Origin: Segetibacter aerophilus
GTDB lineage: Bacteria; Bacteroidota; Bacteroidia; Chitinophagales; Chitinophagaceae
Reading direction: 5' to 3'
DNA: 64,000 bases
NCBI RefSeq assembly: GCF_007991655.1
Contig: NZ_BJYT01000024.1
Span: 1 to 64,000, forward strand
Part shown: positions 9,489 through 18,543 of the stretch, piece after piece
How the letters are laid out: every line of letters starts with the position of its first letter
How positions within the stretch are numbered: the stretch's first letter is position 1
Notes under the pieces: generated by a model
Database searches by the model: none
What the model saw: only the letters and a program-made list of their open reading frames with translations
Told to the model about the DNA's origin: nothing
Translations under genes and position numbers: made by a program

Positions 9489-10265
9489 TTATTTTTCCTT
9501 TGGCATCACTCCGCTGGCAAGCCAATTATAATAGTCTGCGAATTTGTTTCGCCAATGATATTCGTGGTGCTCCCCTTCCGGGTCGACTTCAACATCAACT
9601 TCGTACAAAGGATATTTCTTCAACATCTCGGCTATTGTATTAATATGACCTACCATATTTTCGCCTTCTTTTGCCCCACCATAGAAATAGAATCGCTGGG
9701 GGTATTTTTTATTTGCCGCTGCTATAGTTTCCAGTTCGCTCTTAGCTTGAGGCACCAACCATAAGGATGGAGAAAACACACCAGCCCCGCCAAATGTTTT
9801 TGGATAGTACATAGCACCATACAAAGAGATCAATCCACCCATACTACTGCCCGCAATTTGTGTGTGGTATCTGTCCGGCCTGGTTCTAAAATTAAGGTCA
9901 ATCACAGGCTTCAGCGTTTCAGCAATAAACTCAATATACTTTCTTCCCTCACCTGTTCCGTACTCTTCATGATCGTTAAAATTGTATTCCGTCATCCTGC
10001 TTTCACTATTGTCAATGCCCACAATTATACATTCTGCCAGCATGCTGTTAAGTGTATCATCCACTCCCCACTCCTCACCAAATGCAATCGCTTCATCAAA
10101 AAGGTTTTGCCCATCGTGCATGTACACAACCGGGTAGCTTTTATCCGTTTGATAATATCCGCTAGGCTTGTACACCCAAATCCGGCGGTTCCTGTCTAAC
10201 TGCGGCATGTAAAACTCCTCGTCTATAACCTCAACATTCACCGCGTTGTGTATTGTCTTTTGCAT
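9489..10265 (-). CDS. alpha/beta hydrolase, putative esterase (PF00756)
   Basis: A 258-residue esterase-D/enterochelin-esterase-like alpha/beta hydrolase. The nucleophile elbow is GSSMGG at about residues 139-144, and PVVYMHDGQNLFD supplies the oxyanion and family signature. A catalytic His is likely in the C-terminal GEHHEYHWR segment. There is no signal peptide, so it is probably cytoplasmic. It is a single gene, convergent with the erythromycin-esterase-like gene. The substrate is unknown. Confidence 0.85.
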   Translation of the reverse strand: MQKTIHNAVNVEVIDEEFYMPQLDRNRRIWVYKPSGYYQTDKSYPVVYMHDGQNLFDEAIAFGEEWGVDDTLNSMLAECIIVGIDNSESRMTEYNFNDHEEYGTGEGRKYIEFIAETLKPVIDLNFRTRPDRYHTQIAGSSMGGLISLYGAMYYPKTFGGAGVFSPSLWLVPQAKSELETIAAANKKYPQRFYFYGGAKEGENMVGHINTIAEMLKKYPLYEVDVEVDPEGEHHEYHWRNKFADYYNWLASGVMPKEK

Positions 10266-10410
10266 TTTTTTATTACCTTTTTCTCTAATTGACTAAAGAA
10301 AATATTGTACCGCGTGACGCCATCGAACCACTTTAGTTTAGGCTAACCTCGTTTTTATTGCAACGGCAAACACTTCTGTTGGAATTTTGAAACATAATAA
10401 AATCTTCAAT

Positions 10411-10974
10411 ATGGAAGAGATCATCGCCCAACACTTCGCTAACCTTCGTAGCAAAGACGCCCATCTACGTTATGCTTCTTTTGAATTTATAATGACTCAA
10501 ACCCGGGAAAAGGTCAATTGGGCGTACGAAGTTTGGGACGATTTATTAGATCTCACAAGAACAGGAGACAATCACCAACGCACGATTGGTGTGCAAGTAT
10601 TGAGCAACCTGGCGAAAAGCGACCCGAAACAGCGAATGCTAAAAGATTTTGAACAGCTATTGGTTGTAACAAAGGATGATAAGTTCGTAACTGCAAGACA
10701 CTCCCTGCAAAGCCTTTGGAAAATTGCCATTGTTAGTAAAGATTTGGAAACGAAAGTAGTGGAGAGTTTAACGGCTCGCTATAACGAGTGCGTCAACGAA
10801 AAGAATGGCACTTTAATTCGCTATGATATTTTAGAAGTCTTTAGAAAAATTTATGACAGACTAAGTAATGATAAGTTGAAGGCTAGAGCGGTCCTATTAA
10901 TTGAAGCGGAAGACGATGCGAAGTACCGGAAGAAATACATGGGTCTTTGGAAAGACCTGTTGAAATTGACTTAA
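10411..10974 (+). CDS. HEAT/ARM-type helical repeat protein
   Basis: The chosen ATG at 10411 (MEEIIAQHFANLRSKD) gives 187 residues; an in-frame TTG at 10387 would add eight residues. The sequence is entirely alpha-helical in character with repeated pairs of amphipathic helices (LRYASFEFIMTQ, RTIGVQVLSNLAK, ARHSLQSLWKIA), as in HEAT-like repeat proteins. No catalytic motif is visible. It is probably a small cytosolic scaffold or binding protein. It stands alone between oppositely oriented genes. Confidence 0.65.
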   Translation: MEEIIAQHFANLRSKDAHLRYASFEFIMTQTREKVNWAYEVWDDLLDLTRTGDNHQRTIGVQVLSNLAKSDPKQRMLKDFEQLLVVTKDDKFVTARHSLQSLWKIAIVSKDLETKVVESLTARYNECVNEKNGTLIRYDILEVFRKIYDRLSNDKLKARAVLLIEAEDDAKYRKKYMGLWKDLLKLT

Positions 10975-11101
10975 ACAAAAAAGTGACCGAAAAAGGTCTT
11001 AACTGCCATCAGAAGTCTTTTCTAAGCTTAGAAAGATCATTTCTGAGAAACAAGTTTTTCAGCCCTAAATAAAGGATCAGTAGCCTGCAGAATTTTTGCT
11101 T

Positions 11102-13156
11102 TCAACTTCGGATTGTAACCAGGCACACTTCGTATAAAGTGTCTTTGGCTGGTTTTGTTAATGCAATACTTTGAAAAGTTTTGAACAGCAATTTTTTTTT
11201 ATTAGCGGCCGTCTCTGCATTCATTGCATCCCATAGTTTTGCTTCAAGACCCTTGGCTATTTCTACCCTTTTAAAGGGCGTAATCAATCGCCAGAAAATA
11301 TCGCTGATATAATTTGTGATCAACCTTAGATTAAGCTCTTCAGACTCCCCGGGCATTTGTGTTGTGCAGAAATCCAGCATCTGTATTGGTTTCACCCCTT
11401 TTCCAGACAGCATGTTTTCATACAGATTGATAAAAGCTGTTGCCCTCATCACCGGACTTTTCAATGTTGATAAATGAAGTAACATCTTCTTATCTATAGG
11501 AAACAAACCATATCCTTGTCCCGACGAATTAAAAAGTATGTGCAACGGTGCCTGCTTGCCTTCTACAGCTTTTAATACCATTTGAGGTTTGTCTAACTCA
11601 ACTGTATATTCCTCTATTTTATCGGGATAAACCAAAGCGATCTCAAAGAGTTGAGGTAAGATTAATTCCGGTGAGTATTCTCCTTGCTGGCTAATAGTAA
11701 GTTTTGAAATGTAACCATTGCTTGTTTCTAAACTATAATTTATCGCAGGACGGCCGGCTTTATTTACCCATACTTTATTCCACTTGTTAAGGTCAGCAGT
11801 AGTATGCTGATCTAAGATGCTGATCAAGTCAGGCCAGGTGGCATTACCGAATTGATACCGGGATAAATACTCACGCAGTCCATCTCTGAACGCATCTTTC
11901 CCCATCAACCGTTCTAATTGCCGCATCATTATTGGCGCCTTGTGATAAATAATGTTGCCGTACAACGTGCCTGCCTCCTGCAAATTCAATAACGGTTGGC
12001 GGATAGTATTAGCTCCCAAGGTTCTGTCTACACCATACGCGGCAGGAAAATGATCAATCAGCAACTTGAGGTCATAATTGTTATTTGCCTGGCTTACCTG
12101 GCTAGCTTTATCTGCCATGAAGTTTGCAAACACCTCCTTCATCCAAACGTCATTGAACCATTGCATTGTCACCAAATCTCCAAACCACATATGTGATGTT
12201 TCATGTGCAATTAAATTTGTGCGTGCATTTTCCTGGTCTTTGGTCGCTCCTGAGTCTAAGAACAAACTCGATGCTTTGTAATCAATTGCTCCCACATGTT
12301 CCATTCCACCATATTGAAAATCGGGGATGGCAACGAAATCGAACTTTTTAAAAGGATACTGTATCTGCGTATACTCTTCGACGAAATTTAAAGCGTCTTT
12401 ATGAATACGAAAAATAGAGTCGATGCTGAAATTGATCTTATTGGTATCCGTTTCACGATGATAAAAATTCATCGCTCTCCCATCCATGTTTTTGCTAACA
12501 GAATTAAATTTTCCGGCAACGAATGAAAACAGGTAAGTGCTAATAGTGTCTGACTGCGCAAAATTCAAAGTCTTTGTATCAGCAGCAACGACAGAATCAA
12601 CGAGGGGTGCATTGGTTAGTGCTGCCCATGCCGACGGAATAGTTAGGGATAATTTGAAGGTCGCTTTAAGGTCAGGTTGATCGAAGCAAGGAAAGACGGT
12701 TCGAGCCCGGTCAGGAACAAGAAGCGTATAGAGAAAGTCCACGTTTCTATTTAAAGATAGATTGCCTGCCGTGAAATTGGTTTCGATCAAATTAGTGCCA
12801 ATTTTTAAAAATCGAGAATCAATTAGAATATGTTCGTTCGTAAAAACTATTGGAATTTCCTTACCATTTACAACCAACGATTTTAGACGATTTCGTTGCT
12901 CCTTAAAATCAATTTGTAACGGAAATTCATTTTTGGCTAAGTCTACAGAAATAATCTCTGATGCAACTATTGCCTGCTGTTTTTTTGAAGGAATGTTTAG
13001 TGAGAGGTTATAATTGATGTGCGATAATGCTTGTTTTCTATACTGCGCTAATGTATCTGATACTCCTTTTTTGACTAGTGTGGAAAGTGAAGTGGATTGA
13101 GAAAACGAATTTAAGAAAACGGAAAAAAGCAAGGAAAAAAGTACAAATCGCCGCAT
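11102..13156 (-). CDS. M1 family aminopeptidase
   Basis: A 684-residue gluzincin aminopeptidase with an export signal (MRRFVLFSLLFSVFLNSFS). It contains the exopeptidase signature as YGGMEHVGAI (GxMEN variant with His in place of Asn) and the zinc site HETSHMWFG-x(n)-E, with the third ligand in the MKEVFANF segment. The N-terminal ~200 residues form the usual beta-saddle, and the C-terminal helical domain is short for the family. Export suggests a role in peptide scavenging in the periplasm or at the cell surface. The GGMEH variant of GxMEN is worth noting but occurs in other M1 enzymes. Confidence 0.9.
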   Translation of the reverse strand: MRRFVLFSLLFSVFLNSFSQSTSLSTLVKKGVSDTLAQYRKQALSHINYNLSLNIPSKKQQAIVASEIISVDLAKNEFPLQIDFKEQRNRLKSLVVNGKEIPIVFTNEHILIDSRFLKIGTNLIETNFTAGNLSLNRNVDFLYTLLVPDRARTVFPCFDQPDLKATFKLSLTIPSAWAALTNAPLVDSVVAADTKTLNFAQSDTISTYLFSFVAGKFNSVSKNMDGRAMNFYHRETDTNKINFSIDSIFRIHKDALNFVEEYTQIQYPFKKFDFVAIPDFQYGGMEHVGAIDYKASSLFLDSGATKDQENARTNLIAHETSHMWFGDLVTMQWFNDVWMKEVFANFMADKASQVSQANNNYDLKLLIDHFPAAYGVDRTLGANTIRQPLLNLQEAGTLYGNIIYHKAPIMMRQLERLMGKDAFRDGLREYLSRYQFGNATWPDLISILDQHTTADLNKWNKVWVNKAGRPAINYSLETSNGYISKLTISQQGEYSPELILPQLFEIALVYPDKIEEYTVELDKPQMVLKAVEGKQAPLHILFNSSGQGYGLFPIDKKMLLHLSTLKSPVMRATAFINLYENMLSGKGVKPIQMLDFCTTQMPGESEELNLRLITNYISDIFWRLITPFKRVEIAKGLEAKLWDAMNAETAANKKKLLFKTFQSIALTKPAKDTLYEVCLVTIRS

Positions 13157-13255
13157 AATTACAATTTGAAAAACGGCAAGATAAAGGTTTTGAAATATTT
13201 AAAAATTTCACCAGTCGGCTGAAGACTCAATATCCCACTATAACAAAATTTCGAA

Positions 13256-14011
13256 TTATTTTTTGCCGCCAAAGCGGAATGAAATACCGGCAGCAACGAA
13301 ATAATGTGGAGATTCTTCGTTCAAACCTACTCCGCCACTCAAATCAAGCTTTGAATTTTTTGAAACGAAATAAGCGATGCCTGCATCAAAAACATCTTCC
13401 GGCGTTTTTCCTTTTTTTGCAAAACCGTAAACTTCCACATAGCTCTCCCATTTGTCCGATATCTCGAATTCAGGTGTAAATGAATACATCCAGTTTTGTT
13501 CCTGGTCCTCACTGTCCCATTCGGAACCCACGTTGTAGTTGAGCTTCAATTTTTCTGACAATTTGTTTTCAAACAGCAATCTTACTCTATTGTAAGCTTT
13601 ATCAATTTTATGATCAGGAGAAGCAAATTTCGGAATTCCAATCTGGCCAACGATTGAAGAAGAGAAAGCCTCATTTTTCGTCTCGAAGAAATTTAACTTC
13701 AAACCTATCTCAACAGGCTTTAAACCTTTTTTGAACTCATTTTCAGAAACCAGCTTTTCATCCGCAACCGTTGTTTCTAGTCGCAGCTCTAACTTGTCAA
13801 ACACTCCATATCTAAAAAGCGCGTTAGGCTGTCGCCACACTTTGTCTTGTTCATTTTCCTGCGTTTTGCGAAAACCTATTTCTGCCTGGAAGCTTTTCTT
13901 TACAACTGTTTTAGGTGATAATGACTCACTTGGCCGTTCGGCTTCTATTTTGTCTTGCGCATAAATAGTTAGGGAAAGAAAACTGGAAAGTAATAATAGC
14001 GTCTTTTTCAT
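13256..14011 (-). CDS. outer-membrane beta-barrel, MetA-pathway phenol-degradation-like family
   Basis: About 251 residues from the ATG at 14011, which gives the signal peptide MKKTLLLLSSFLSLTIYAQ; an ATG at 14032 would add seven residues. The mature part alternates short amphipathic strands (FRYGVFDKLELRLETT, VEIGLKLNFF, HYFVAAGISFRFG) and ends in a C-terminal aromatic strand (FRFGGKK), as expected for a small outer-membrane barrel of the PF13557 type. Its substrate is unknown. It lies downstream of dapA but behind that gene's terminator, so it probably has its own promoter. Confidence 0.7.
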   Translation of the reverse strand: MKKTLLLLSSFLSLTIYAQDKIEAERPSESLSPKTVVKKSFQAEIGFRKTQENEQDKVWRQPNALFRYGVFDKLELRLETTVADEKLVSENEFKKGLKPVEIGLKLNFFETKNEAFSSSIVGQIGIPKFASPDHKIDKAYNRVRLLFENKLSEKLKLNYNVGSEWDSEDQEQNWMYSFTPEFEISDKWESYVEVYGFAKKGKTPEDVFDAGIAYFVSKNSKLDLSGGVGLNEESPHYFVAAGISFRFGGKK

Positions 14012-14058
14012 GCTGGTTTTAGGAATGCTCATTAATTATTATGCCAAGGAATAAGCAT

Positions 14059-14082
14059 AAAAAAAGGCGCTTAAAGCGCCTG
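14059..14082 (-). terminator. rho-independent terminator overlapping the dapA stop codon
   Basis: On the minus strand AGGCGCTTTAAGCGCC is followed by seven T residues. The loop contains the TAA stop of dapA (14071-14073), so translation ends inside the hairpin. It ends the accA-dapA transcript. Confidence 0.8.
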
Positions 14083-14973
14083 ATATATTTTTAAACTTTC
14101 CAGGTACTCTTTGACCTTACTATGATGTGTCTCACTTAACGGGACAAGGGGCAAACGTAACTGGTTTTCAATTATACCTAACTCAGCTAACACAGCCTTC
14201 ACTCCTGCCGGGTTATTTTCTACAAACAGTAAATCAAACCCATGCAGCATCTTGAAGAGAAGGCCTTTTGCTGAATTGAAATCACTTCTTAAACATTGCC
14301 TCACCATTTCAGAAAAATCTTTAGGAAAACAGTTGGCAGCAACACTAATCACGCCGTCCATACCTGCTGCTATTAGTGATAGCGCAAGATGGTCGTCGCC
14401 ACTGGTAACAAGAAACTCTGAAGGTCGATCTTTAAGAATATGGAAGCATTGAATCATGTTGCCACTTGCTTCTTTGATACCCATAATATTCGAGCACTCA
14501 TTGGCAAGGCGGATAGTCGTTTCAGCAGCAATATTGCTAGCAGTACGTCCCGGAACATTATATAAAATGATTGGTTTAGGAGCTGCTTCAGACAACAGTT
14601 TATAATGGCGAAATAAACCTTCCTGCGACGGTTTGCTATAATACGGACTTGCACTTAATATTGCTGTCGCTTGCTGGAGGGGATAAGTTTCAATGTCGTT
14701 AATTACCTCTTTGGTATTGTTGCCACCTATACCAACAACAATAGGCACGCTTAATCCAACCTTACGATATGTGAACTCTAAAATGTCAATTTTTTCTGAC
14801 TTACTTATTGTTGGAGTTTCCCCGGTTGTACCTAGTACCACCAGATATTCAACTCCGCCATGTATCACAAAGTCTATCAACCTATCATATGCTTCGAAAT
14901 CGATATCCTGGTTCTCTTTAAAAGGAGTGACCAAGGCAACGCCTGTACCCTTTAATGTATCTCTTAACGACAT
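14071..14973 (-). CDS. dapA: 4-hydroxy-tetrahydrodipicolinate synthase
   Basis: A 300-residue class I aldolase of the DapA family. It condenses pyruvate with aspartate semialdehyde in lysine and diaminopimelate synthesis. The signatures LGTTGETPT (about residues 42-50), YNVPGRTASN (catalytic Tyr) and GIKEASGN (Schiff-base Lys) are all present. The length is normal for the homotetrameric cytosolic enzyme. It starts 21 bases after the accA stop on the same strand and is likely co-transcribed with it. Its stop codon is within the terminator hairpin. Confidence 0.95.
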   Translation of the reverse strand: MSLRDTLKGTGVALVTPFKENQDIDFEAYDRLIDFVIHGGVEYLVVLGTTGETPTISKSEKIDILEFTYRKVGLSVPIVVGIGGNNTKEVINDIETYPLQQATAILSASPYYSKPSQEGLFRHYKLLSEAAPKPIILYNVPGRTASNIAAETTIRLANECSNIMGIKEASGNMIQCFHILKDRPSEFLVTSGDDHLALSLIAAGMDGVISVAANCFPKDFSEMVRQCLRSDFNSAKGLLFKMLHGFDLLFVENNPAGVKAVLAELGIIENQLRLPLVPLSETHHSKVKEYLESLKIYQAL

Positions 14974-14994
14974 TGTAATTATTAGTGTTTTTAT

Positions 14995-15981
14995 TTATTC
15001 AGGCAATTCTTCCCAGAAACCCATTTTGCTAAACTTCTCAATTCTTTGTTTAACCCTTTCTGCAGGATCTATTTGCTTAAGCTCTTTGATAATTGGAACA
15101 AGGTAATTTTTAAGTATTAAAGCAGCTTCATCATAGTTCCAATGTGCGCCTCCAATTGGTTCAGGTACCACTCCATCAACAAGCCCAAATTCAAACATGT
15201 TATCAGAAGTAAGCTTTAGTTGTTCTGCTGCAGTTTCTTTCATATCCCAGCTTCGCCACAATATTGAACTGCAGTTCTCAGGTGAAATAACTGTATACCA
15301 CGAATTTTCAAGCATTAAAACCTTATCGCCTACACCAATTCCCAACGCACCGCCGCTGGCTCCTTCTCCAATAATTACACAAATGACCGGTACTTTCAAC
15401 CTGATCATTTCATAAATATTACGTGCAATAGCTTCCCCCTGCCCTCTTTCTTCAGCCTCCATCCCAGGAAATGCACCTGGAGTATCTATTAACGTTATTA
15501 CAGGCTTATTAAACTTTTCCGCTAATCTCATCAACCGCAATGCTTTTCTGTAACCCTCGGGATTAGCCATCCCAAAGTTTCGCAGCTGCCTCATCTTTGT
15601 GTTAACCCCTTTTTGCTGCCCAATAAACATCACAGTTTCTCCCGCCAACTGTGCAAACCCGCCTACCATTGCCTTATCATCTTTCACATTTCGGTCACCG
15701 TGAAGCTCGATGAAATTAGTGCACATCTTATTGATGTACTTTAGAGTGTAGGGTCTGTCGGGGTGCCTGCTTAACTGAACGCGTTGCCAGGGAGTAAGAT
15801 TTTCTGTTATTTCTCTTCGTTTTTCAACTATCGAATCTTGAAGTTGGATAATAGTTTGGGTGTAGTCAACCTTTGCGTTTTTATCTGCAAGTTTCTTCGT
15901 TTGCTCAATCTGCTCGTATAAATCCTTAATCGGCTGCTCAAAGTTTAGAAATTGTCTGTTGGGGTATTCCGGCATATTCAA
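14995..15981 (-). CDS. accA: acetyl-CoA carboxylase carboxyltransferase subunit alpha
   Basis: A 328-residue AccA: the alpha half of the carboxyltransferase that moves the carboxyl group from biotin to acetyl-CoA, the first step of fatty acid synthesis. It shows the crotonase-fold oxyanion segments ([20 protein letters not shown] and [12 protein letters not shown]), the N-terminal helical region with [13 protein letters not shown], and the C-terminal EPIGGAHW. AccD is not in the window. It is followed by dapA after 21 bases. Confidence 0.95.
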   Translation of the reverse strand: MNMPEYPNRQFLNFEQPIKDLYEQIEQTKKLADKNAKVDYTQTIIQLQDSIVEKRREITENLTPWQRVQLSRHPDRPYTLKYINKMCTNFIELHGDRNVKDDKAMVGGFAQLAGETVMFIGQQKGVNTKMRQLRNFGMANPEGYRKALRLMRLAEKFNKPVITLIDTPGAFPGMEAEERGQGEAIARNIYEMIRLKVPVICVIIGEGASGGALGIGVGDKVLMLENSWYTVISPENCSSILWRSWDMKETAAEQLKLTSDNMFEFGLVDGVVPEPIGGAHWNYDEAALILKNYLVPIIKELKQIDPAERVKQRIEKFSKMGFWEELPE

Positions 15982-16031
15982 ATGGTTGAAAGGGTAAAAT
16001 TAAGTGTAGAAATTTTTTCAAGAAAGTTTTG

Positions 16032-16060
16032 TTTGTAGAAATCCTTTACCCTTATCTTTG
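16032..16060 (+). promoter_or_regulatory. Bacteroidota-type promoter of tRNA-Asp
   Basis: TTTG at 16032-16035 and TATCTTTG (TAnnTTTG) at 16053-16060 are separated by 17 bases. This matches the primary sigma-factor consensus of Bacteroidota. The expected start of transcription is about 40 bases before the mature tRNA. Confidence 0.7.
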
Positions 16061-16105
16061 CCATCCCAAAATAACGACTAATAGTTGTAAATCGAGGGAA
16101 AAAAC

Positions 16106-16179
16106 GGATCGGTAGTTCAGTTGGTTAGAATGCCGCCCTGTCACGGCGGAGGTCGCGGGTTCGAGTCCCGTCCGGTCCG
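16106..16179 (+). tRNA. tRNA-Asp (GTC)
   Basis: A full cloverleaf: acceptor GGATCGG pairs with CCGGTCC (one G-T pair), a D arm around GTTCAGTTGGTTAGAAT, anticodon stem CCGCC/GGCGG around the loop CTGTCAC with anticodon GTC, and T arm GCGGG-TTCGAGT-CCCGT, with discriminator G at 16179. CCA is not encoded. Its 3' end is the insertion site of an integrative element, and the element end restores the gene sequence. Confidence 0.97.
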
Positions 16180-16180
16180 C
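16164..16180 (+). repeat. attL, 17-bp core in the 3' end of tRNA-Asp
   Basis: This is the left copy of the repeat described for the element. It covers the T-arm 3' strand, the acceptor 3' strand and one base beyond the discriminator. The sequences diverge immediately on both sides of the 17 bp when compared with 45778-45794. Confidence 0.9.
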
Positions 16181-16201
16181 ATAGCTCAAACGCAAAAAAC
16201 A

Positions 16202-16232
16202 TAGAAAGGATGCTGTAATAGGCGTCCTTTCT
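16202..16232 (+). terminator. hairpin downstream of tRNA-Asp
   Basis: AGAAAGGATGC pairs with GGCGTCCTTTCT around the loop TGTAATA, and is followed by GCATTTTAG. It lies 22 bases after the tRNA and is probably the tRNA terminator brought in by the element. Confidence 0.55.
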
Positions 16233-16280
16233 GCATTTTAGGGAAGTACCCTCCTCCTGTTATTCCATCGTAAGCCCCCA

Positions 16281-16338
16281 TAAACACTCGCTTACCGACG
16301 GGAATTACTAAACACATCGCTAAACACTCACTAAACAG
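16281..16338 (+). repeat. four TAAACA repeats upstream of the integrase gene
   Basis: TAAACA occurs at 16281, 16309, 16321 and 16332, mostly as (C)TAAACACTC/ATC. Clustered short direct repeats between att and int are typical positions of integrase arm-type or excisionase binding sites; that role is inferred. Confidence 0.4.
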
Positions 16339-16344
16339 TTTAAC

Positions 16345-17493
16345 ATGGAGGACGTAAAATTCATTCCGGCATTACGCAAAGATGACATTAACAAACAAGG
16401 AACATCAGCACTTGTGATTAAGGTATTTCTTAATAATAAGCTGATAACGATGGAGGGCTTTAAGAAAAGGTTGGCACCTGTAGATTTTGATGATGATTTT
16501 AGACAAGTAAAAAAAAGCCATCCCAACTACATTTACTTGAACAAACTCCTTAAACAACGGATAAGTGAATTAGAAAATATGGTTCTTGAGAAGCAGTTAC
16601 TAAAGTTTAGACTTACAAAAGACAAGCTGAAACAATTAATTAAAGGATTTGATATAGGTGTAAGCTTTAGTCACTATGCGAAGGATATGTTGAAGAGCAT
16701 GAAAGGGAAATACAGCGATGAAACAATCGATACCTATCAAACTGAACTGGATAAAATTCATCTTTTTGCGGGCAGTGATATTTCCTTTGCTGATATTGAT
16801 GTAAGGTTTTTGCGCAAATACGAGGAACACCTTAGGAAGAACACGGTTAACAGCAATAATACTATCCATAAGGCATTTAAGTTTATGAAACGTACATTCA
16901 ATGCAGCCAATAAAGAGGGAGTATTTAAAGGCTATCCTTTTGGCGACTACGACTGTCCTAAATATCAAGAAGTAGATAAGGAATGGCTGGAATGGAGTGA
17001 GGTGCAAAAACTACATTCACTATTTAATGCCGAACTTACAAAACCTATATATTATGTTCTTGTGCATTTTCTAATAGGTTGCCACTCGGGTCTTCGGGTA
17101 TCTGATTGGATTCAGTTTAATCCTTTTAAACATATTAAAAATGATAGGCTTATTTTAAGAGCCAAAAAGAATGATGAGTTGGTTTCATTAACTATCAGTC
17201 CACAGTTGAAGGATCTTCTAAACCGGTCTAAATTCATTTTCGATCATTATAAATATACTGGAAAGACTTTTAATGTATACCTAAAGTACATTGCTGGAAT
17301 AGCAGGGATTCAAAAAAGCATCACTACCCATTGGGGGCGCCATACATTTTCCGTACACTGCGCTGAGACAGGTATAAGTAAAGAAACTACGGCTGAATTA
17401 ATGGGCGTTACAGTTGAAACTGTAGAATATTATTATAAGGTGACAAATCGAAAGATTGATAAAGAATTTGAGCTATTTAGCAAGGTGGGGTGA
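16345..17493 (+). CDS. tyrosine integrase (site-specific recombinase)
   Basis: A 382-residue tyrosine recombinase of the Bacteroidota type. An N-terminal arm-binding region (about residues 1-100) is followed by a SAM-like core-binding domain (about 105-215; FSHYAKDMLKSMKGKYSDETI) and the catalytic domain. The catalytic Arg is in HSGLRVSDW, the H-x-x-R box is HWGRH (about 329-333) and the nucleophile lies among the tyrosines of VEYYYKV (about 362-364). It is intact and full length, close to attL and transcribed into the element. Its predicted job is integration and, with a small HTH partner, excision at the tRNA-Asp site. Confidence 0.95.
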   Translation: MEDVKFIPALRKDDINKQGTSALVIKVFLNNKLITMEGFKKRLAPVDFDDDFRQVKKSHPNYIYLNKLLKQRISELENMVLEKQLLKFRLTKDKLKQLIKGFDIGVSFSHYAKDMLKSMKGKYSDETIDTYQTELDKIHLFAGSDISFADIDVRFLRKYEEHLRKNTVNSNNTIHKAFKFMKRTFNAANKEGVFKGYPFGDYDCPKYQEVDKEWLEWSEVQKLHSLFNAELTKPIYYVLVHFLIGCHSGLRVSDWIQFNPFKHIKNDRLILRAKKNDELVSLTISPQLKDLLNRSKFIFDHYKYTGKTFNVYLKYIAGIAGIQKSITTHWGRHTFSVHCAETGISKETTAELMGVTVETVEYYYKVTNRKIDKEFELFSKVG

Positions 17494-17522
17494 TTAAAAC
17501 AACTGTCGCATTGGTTTAATAG

Positions 17523-17568
17523 TTGAATTAATTAAATCAGAAGTTGCGTTTACATTTAATTAATTCAA
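17523..17568. repeat. 15-bp perfect inverted repeat
   Basis: TTGAATTAATTAAAT and ATTTAATTAATTCAA are separated by 16 bases, 30 bases after the integrase stop. It is very AT-rich. It could be a weak terminator, an operator for the downstream HTH gene, or a plasmid-type regulatory site. No T-run follows. Confidence 0.5.
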
Positions 17569-17710
17569 TAAAACCTTTTATATCCGGCACAATTTTTAAT
17601 TTTTACCAATCTTCCTAGGTAAGAATTGTTAGAAAACACCTAGTCATTACCTTTATGATCCGGCTAAGGTTATCCCTTCTAAGCCAAAATCGCTTCTCAT
17701 TATATAATTA

Positions 17711-18049
17711 ATGTCCGAAGGTGTTTATATCACGCGAACAGAATGGAATCAGATTAGTAAGCAGATCACATTCATGCAACAATGGATCTTAAACAATAGT
17801 AAACCACGTCTACAGCATAAGGAATTAAATGAAGCTGAGGCAATGGAACTAATAGGTTGTAAGAAAACCAAGCTGGATGAGTTACGAAGAAAACAAGAAT
17901 TAGACTGGAGGTATGTAACAATTAATAAGACTACTGGTTCTGGTAGTGGAATTAGAATCAAAAGGCAATCCGTGGAAGATTACATTGAGAACATGTATTT
18001 GGAAACATCGTCTTTAGAAACGCCATTTAAACTTAAAAAAGCAGCATAA
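17711..18049 (+). CDS. excisionase-like helix-turn-helix protein
   Basis: A 112-residue protein. An N-terminal helix (EWNQISKQITFMQQWI) precedes a MerR/excisionase-type winged helix (LNEAEAMELIGCKKTKLDELRRK, then RYVTINKTTGSGSGIRIKRQSVEDYIEN), in which the basic wing and the final helix are typical of HTH_17 proteins. Such proteins sit next to integrases in Bacteroidota mobile elements and act as directionality factors or regulators of excision and replication genes. It starts 217 bases after int and appears intact. Confidence 0.75.
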   Translation: MSEGVYITRTEWNQISKQITFMQQWILNNSKPRLQHKELNEAEAMELIGCKKTKLDELRRKQELDWRYVTINKTTGSGSGIRIKRQSVEDYIENMYLETSSLETPFKLKKAA

Positions 18050-18271
18050 TACCACGTTGTAGAGATTGAATTGGAGGATAACAAATTTTATAATCCCTTT
18101 ATCCTCTGAAAGTAATCATATTTGATGTTGCTAATATAATTAGCACCTTCTTACACAATTGATGTATATTTGTATCGGCAAATGTAAATTCATGTACCAC
18201 TTACATTCTGTGCTCTACATACCGCATTTCCAATCGCAGAAAAAGATCGTGCTTATACCCACAAGCCAACA

Positions 18272-18457
18272 ATGTTTACATTAACTCCTGAGTTATCGAA
18301 GCCTGAAGCTTTCAAAACAAAAAAAGAAATCTGCCAACACTTCAGTATAAGCTTATCAAACCTTGATAAAAAATTAAAAGCCGGTAAACTACCAAAGCAT
18401 AAACTTTTTGGTAGGGTATTGCTTAAAATCAGTGAAGTAGAATCTGTTATATCCTAA
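18272..18457 (+). CDS. small HTH protein, excisionase-like
   Basis: A 61-residue protein with a single helix-turn-helix core: KTKKEICQHFSISLSNLDKKLKAGKLPKHKLFGRVLLKISEVESVI. The pattern (helix, recognition helix, short wing with basic residues, last helix) fits the HTH_17/excisionase group. It probably cooperates with or replaces the 17711 gene product in control of excision. There is no strong ribosome binding site, as usual in this phylum. Confidence 0.65.
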   Translation: MFTLTPELSKPEAFKTKKEICQHFSISLSNLDKKLKAGKLPKHKLFGRVLLKISEVESVIS

Positions 18458-18543
18458 TTGACTCAACACAAATCGCACACTCCATCGCCTGAGAAGATCG
18501 CTATAAAAAATTAATAATTTTGAAATTAACGAATCAAAGAGTC

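Noticed and set aside
11019-11034. 16-bp palindrome TTTCTAAGCTTAGAAA between convergent genes
   Set aside because: It is a perfect dyad but has no T-run and no repeat elsewhere; it is not enough to call a terminator or site.
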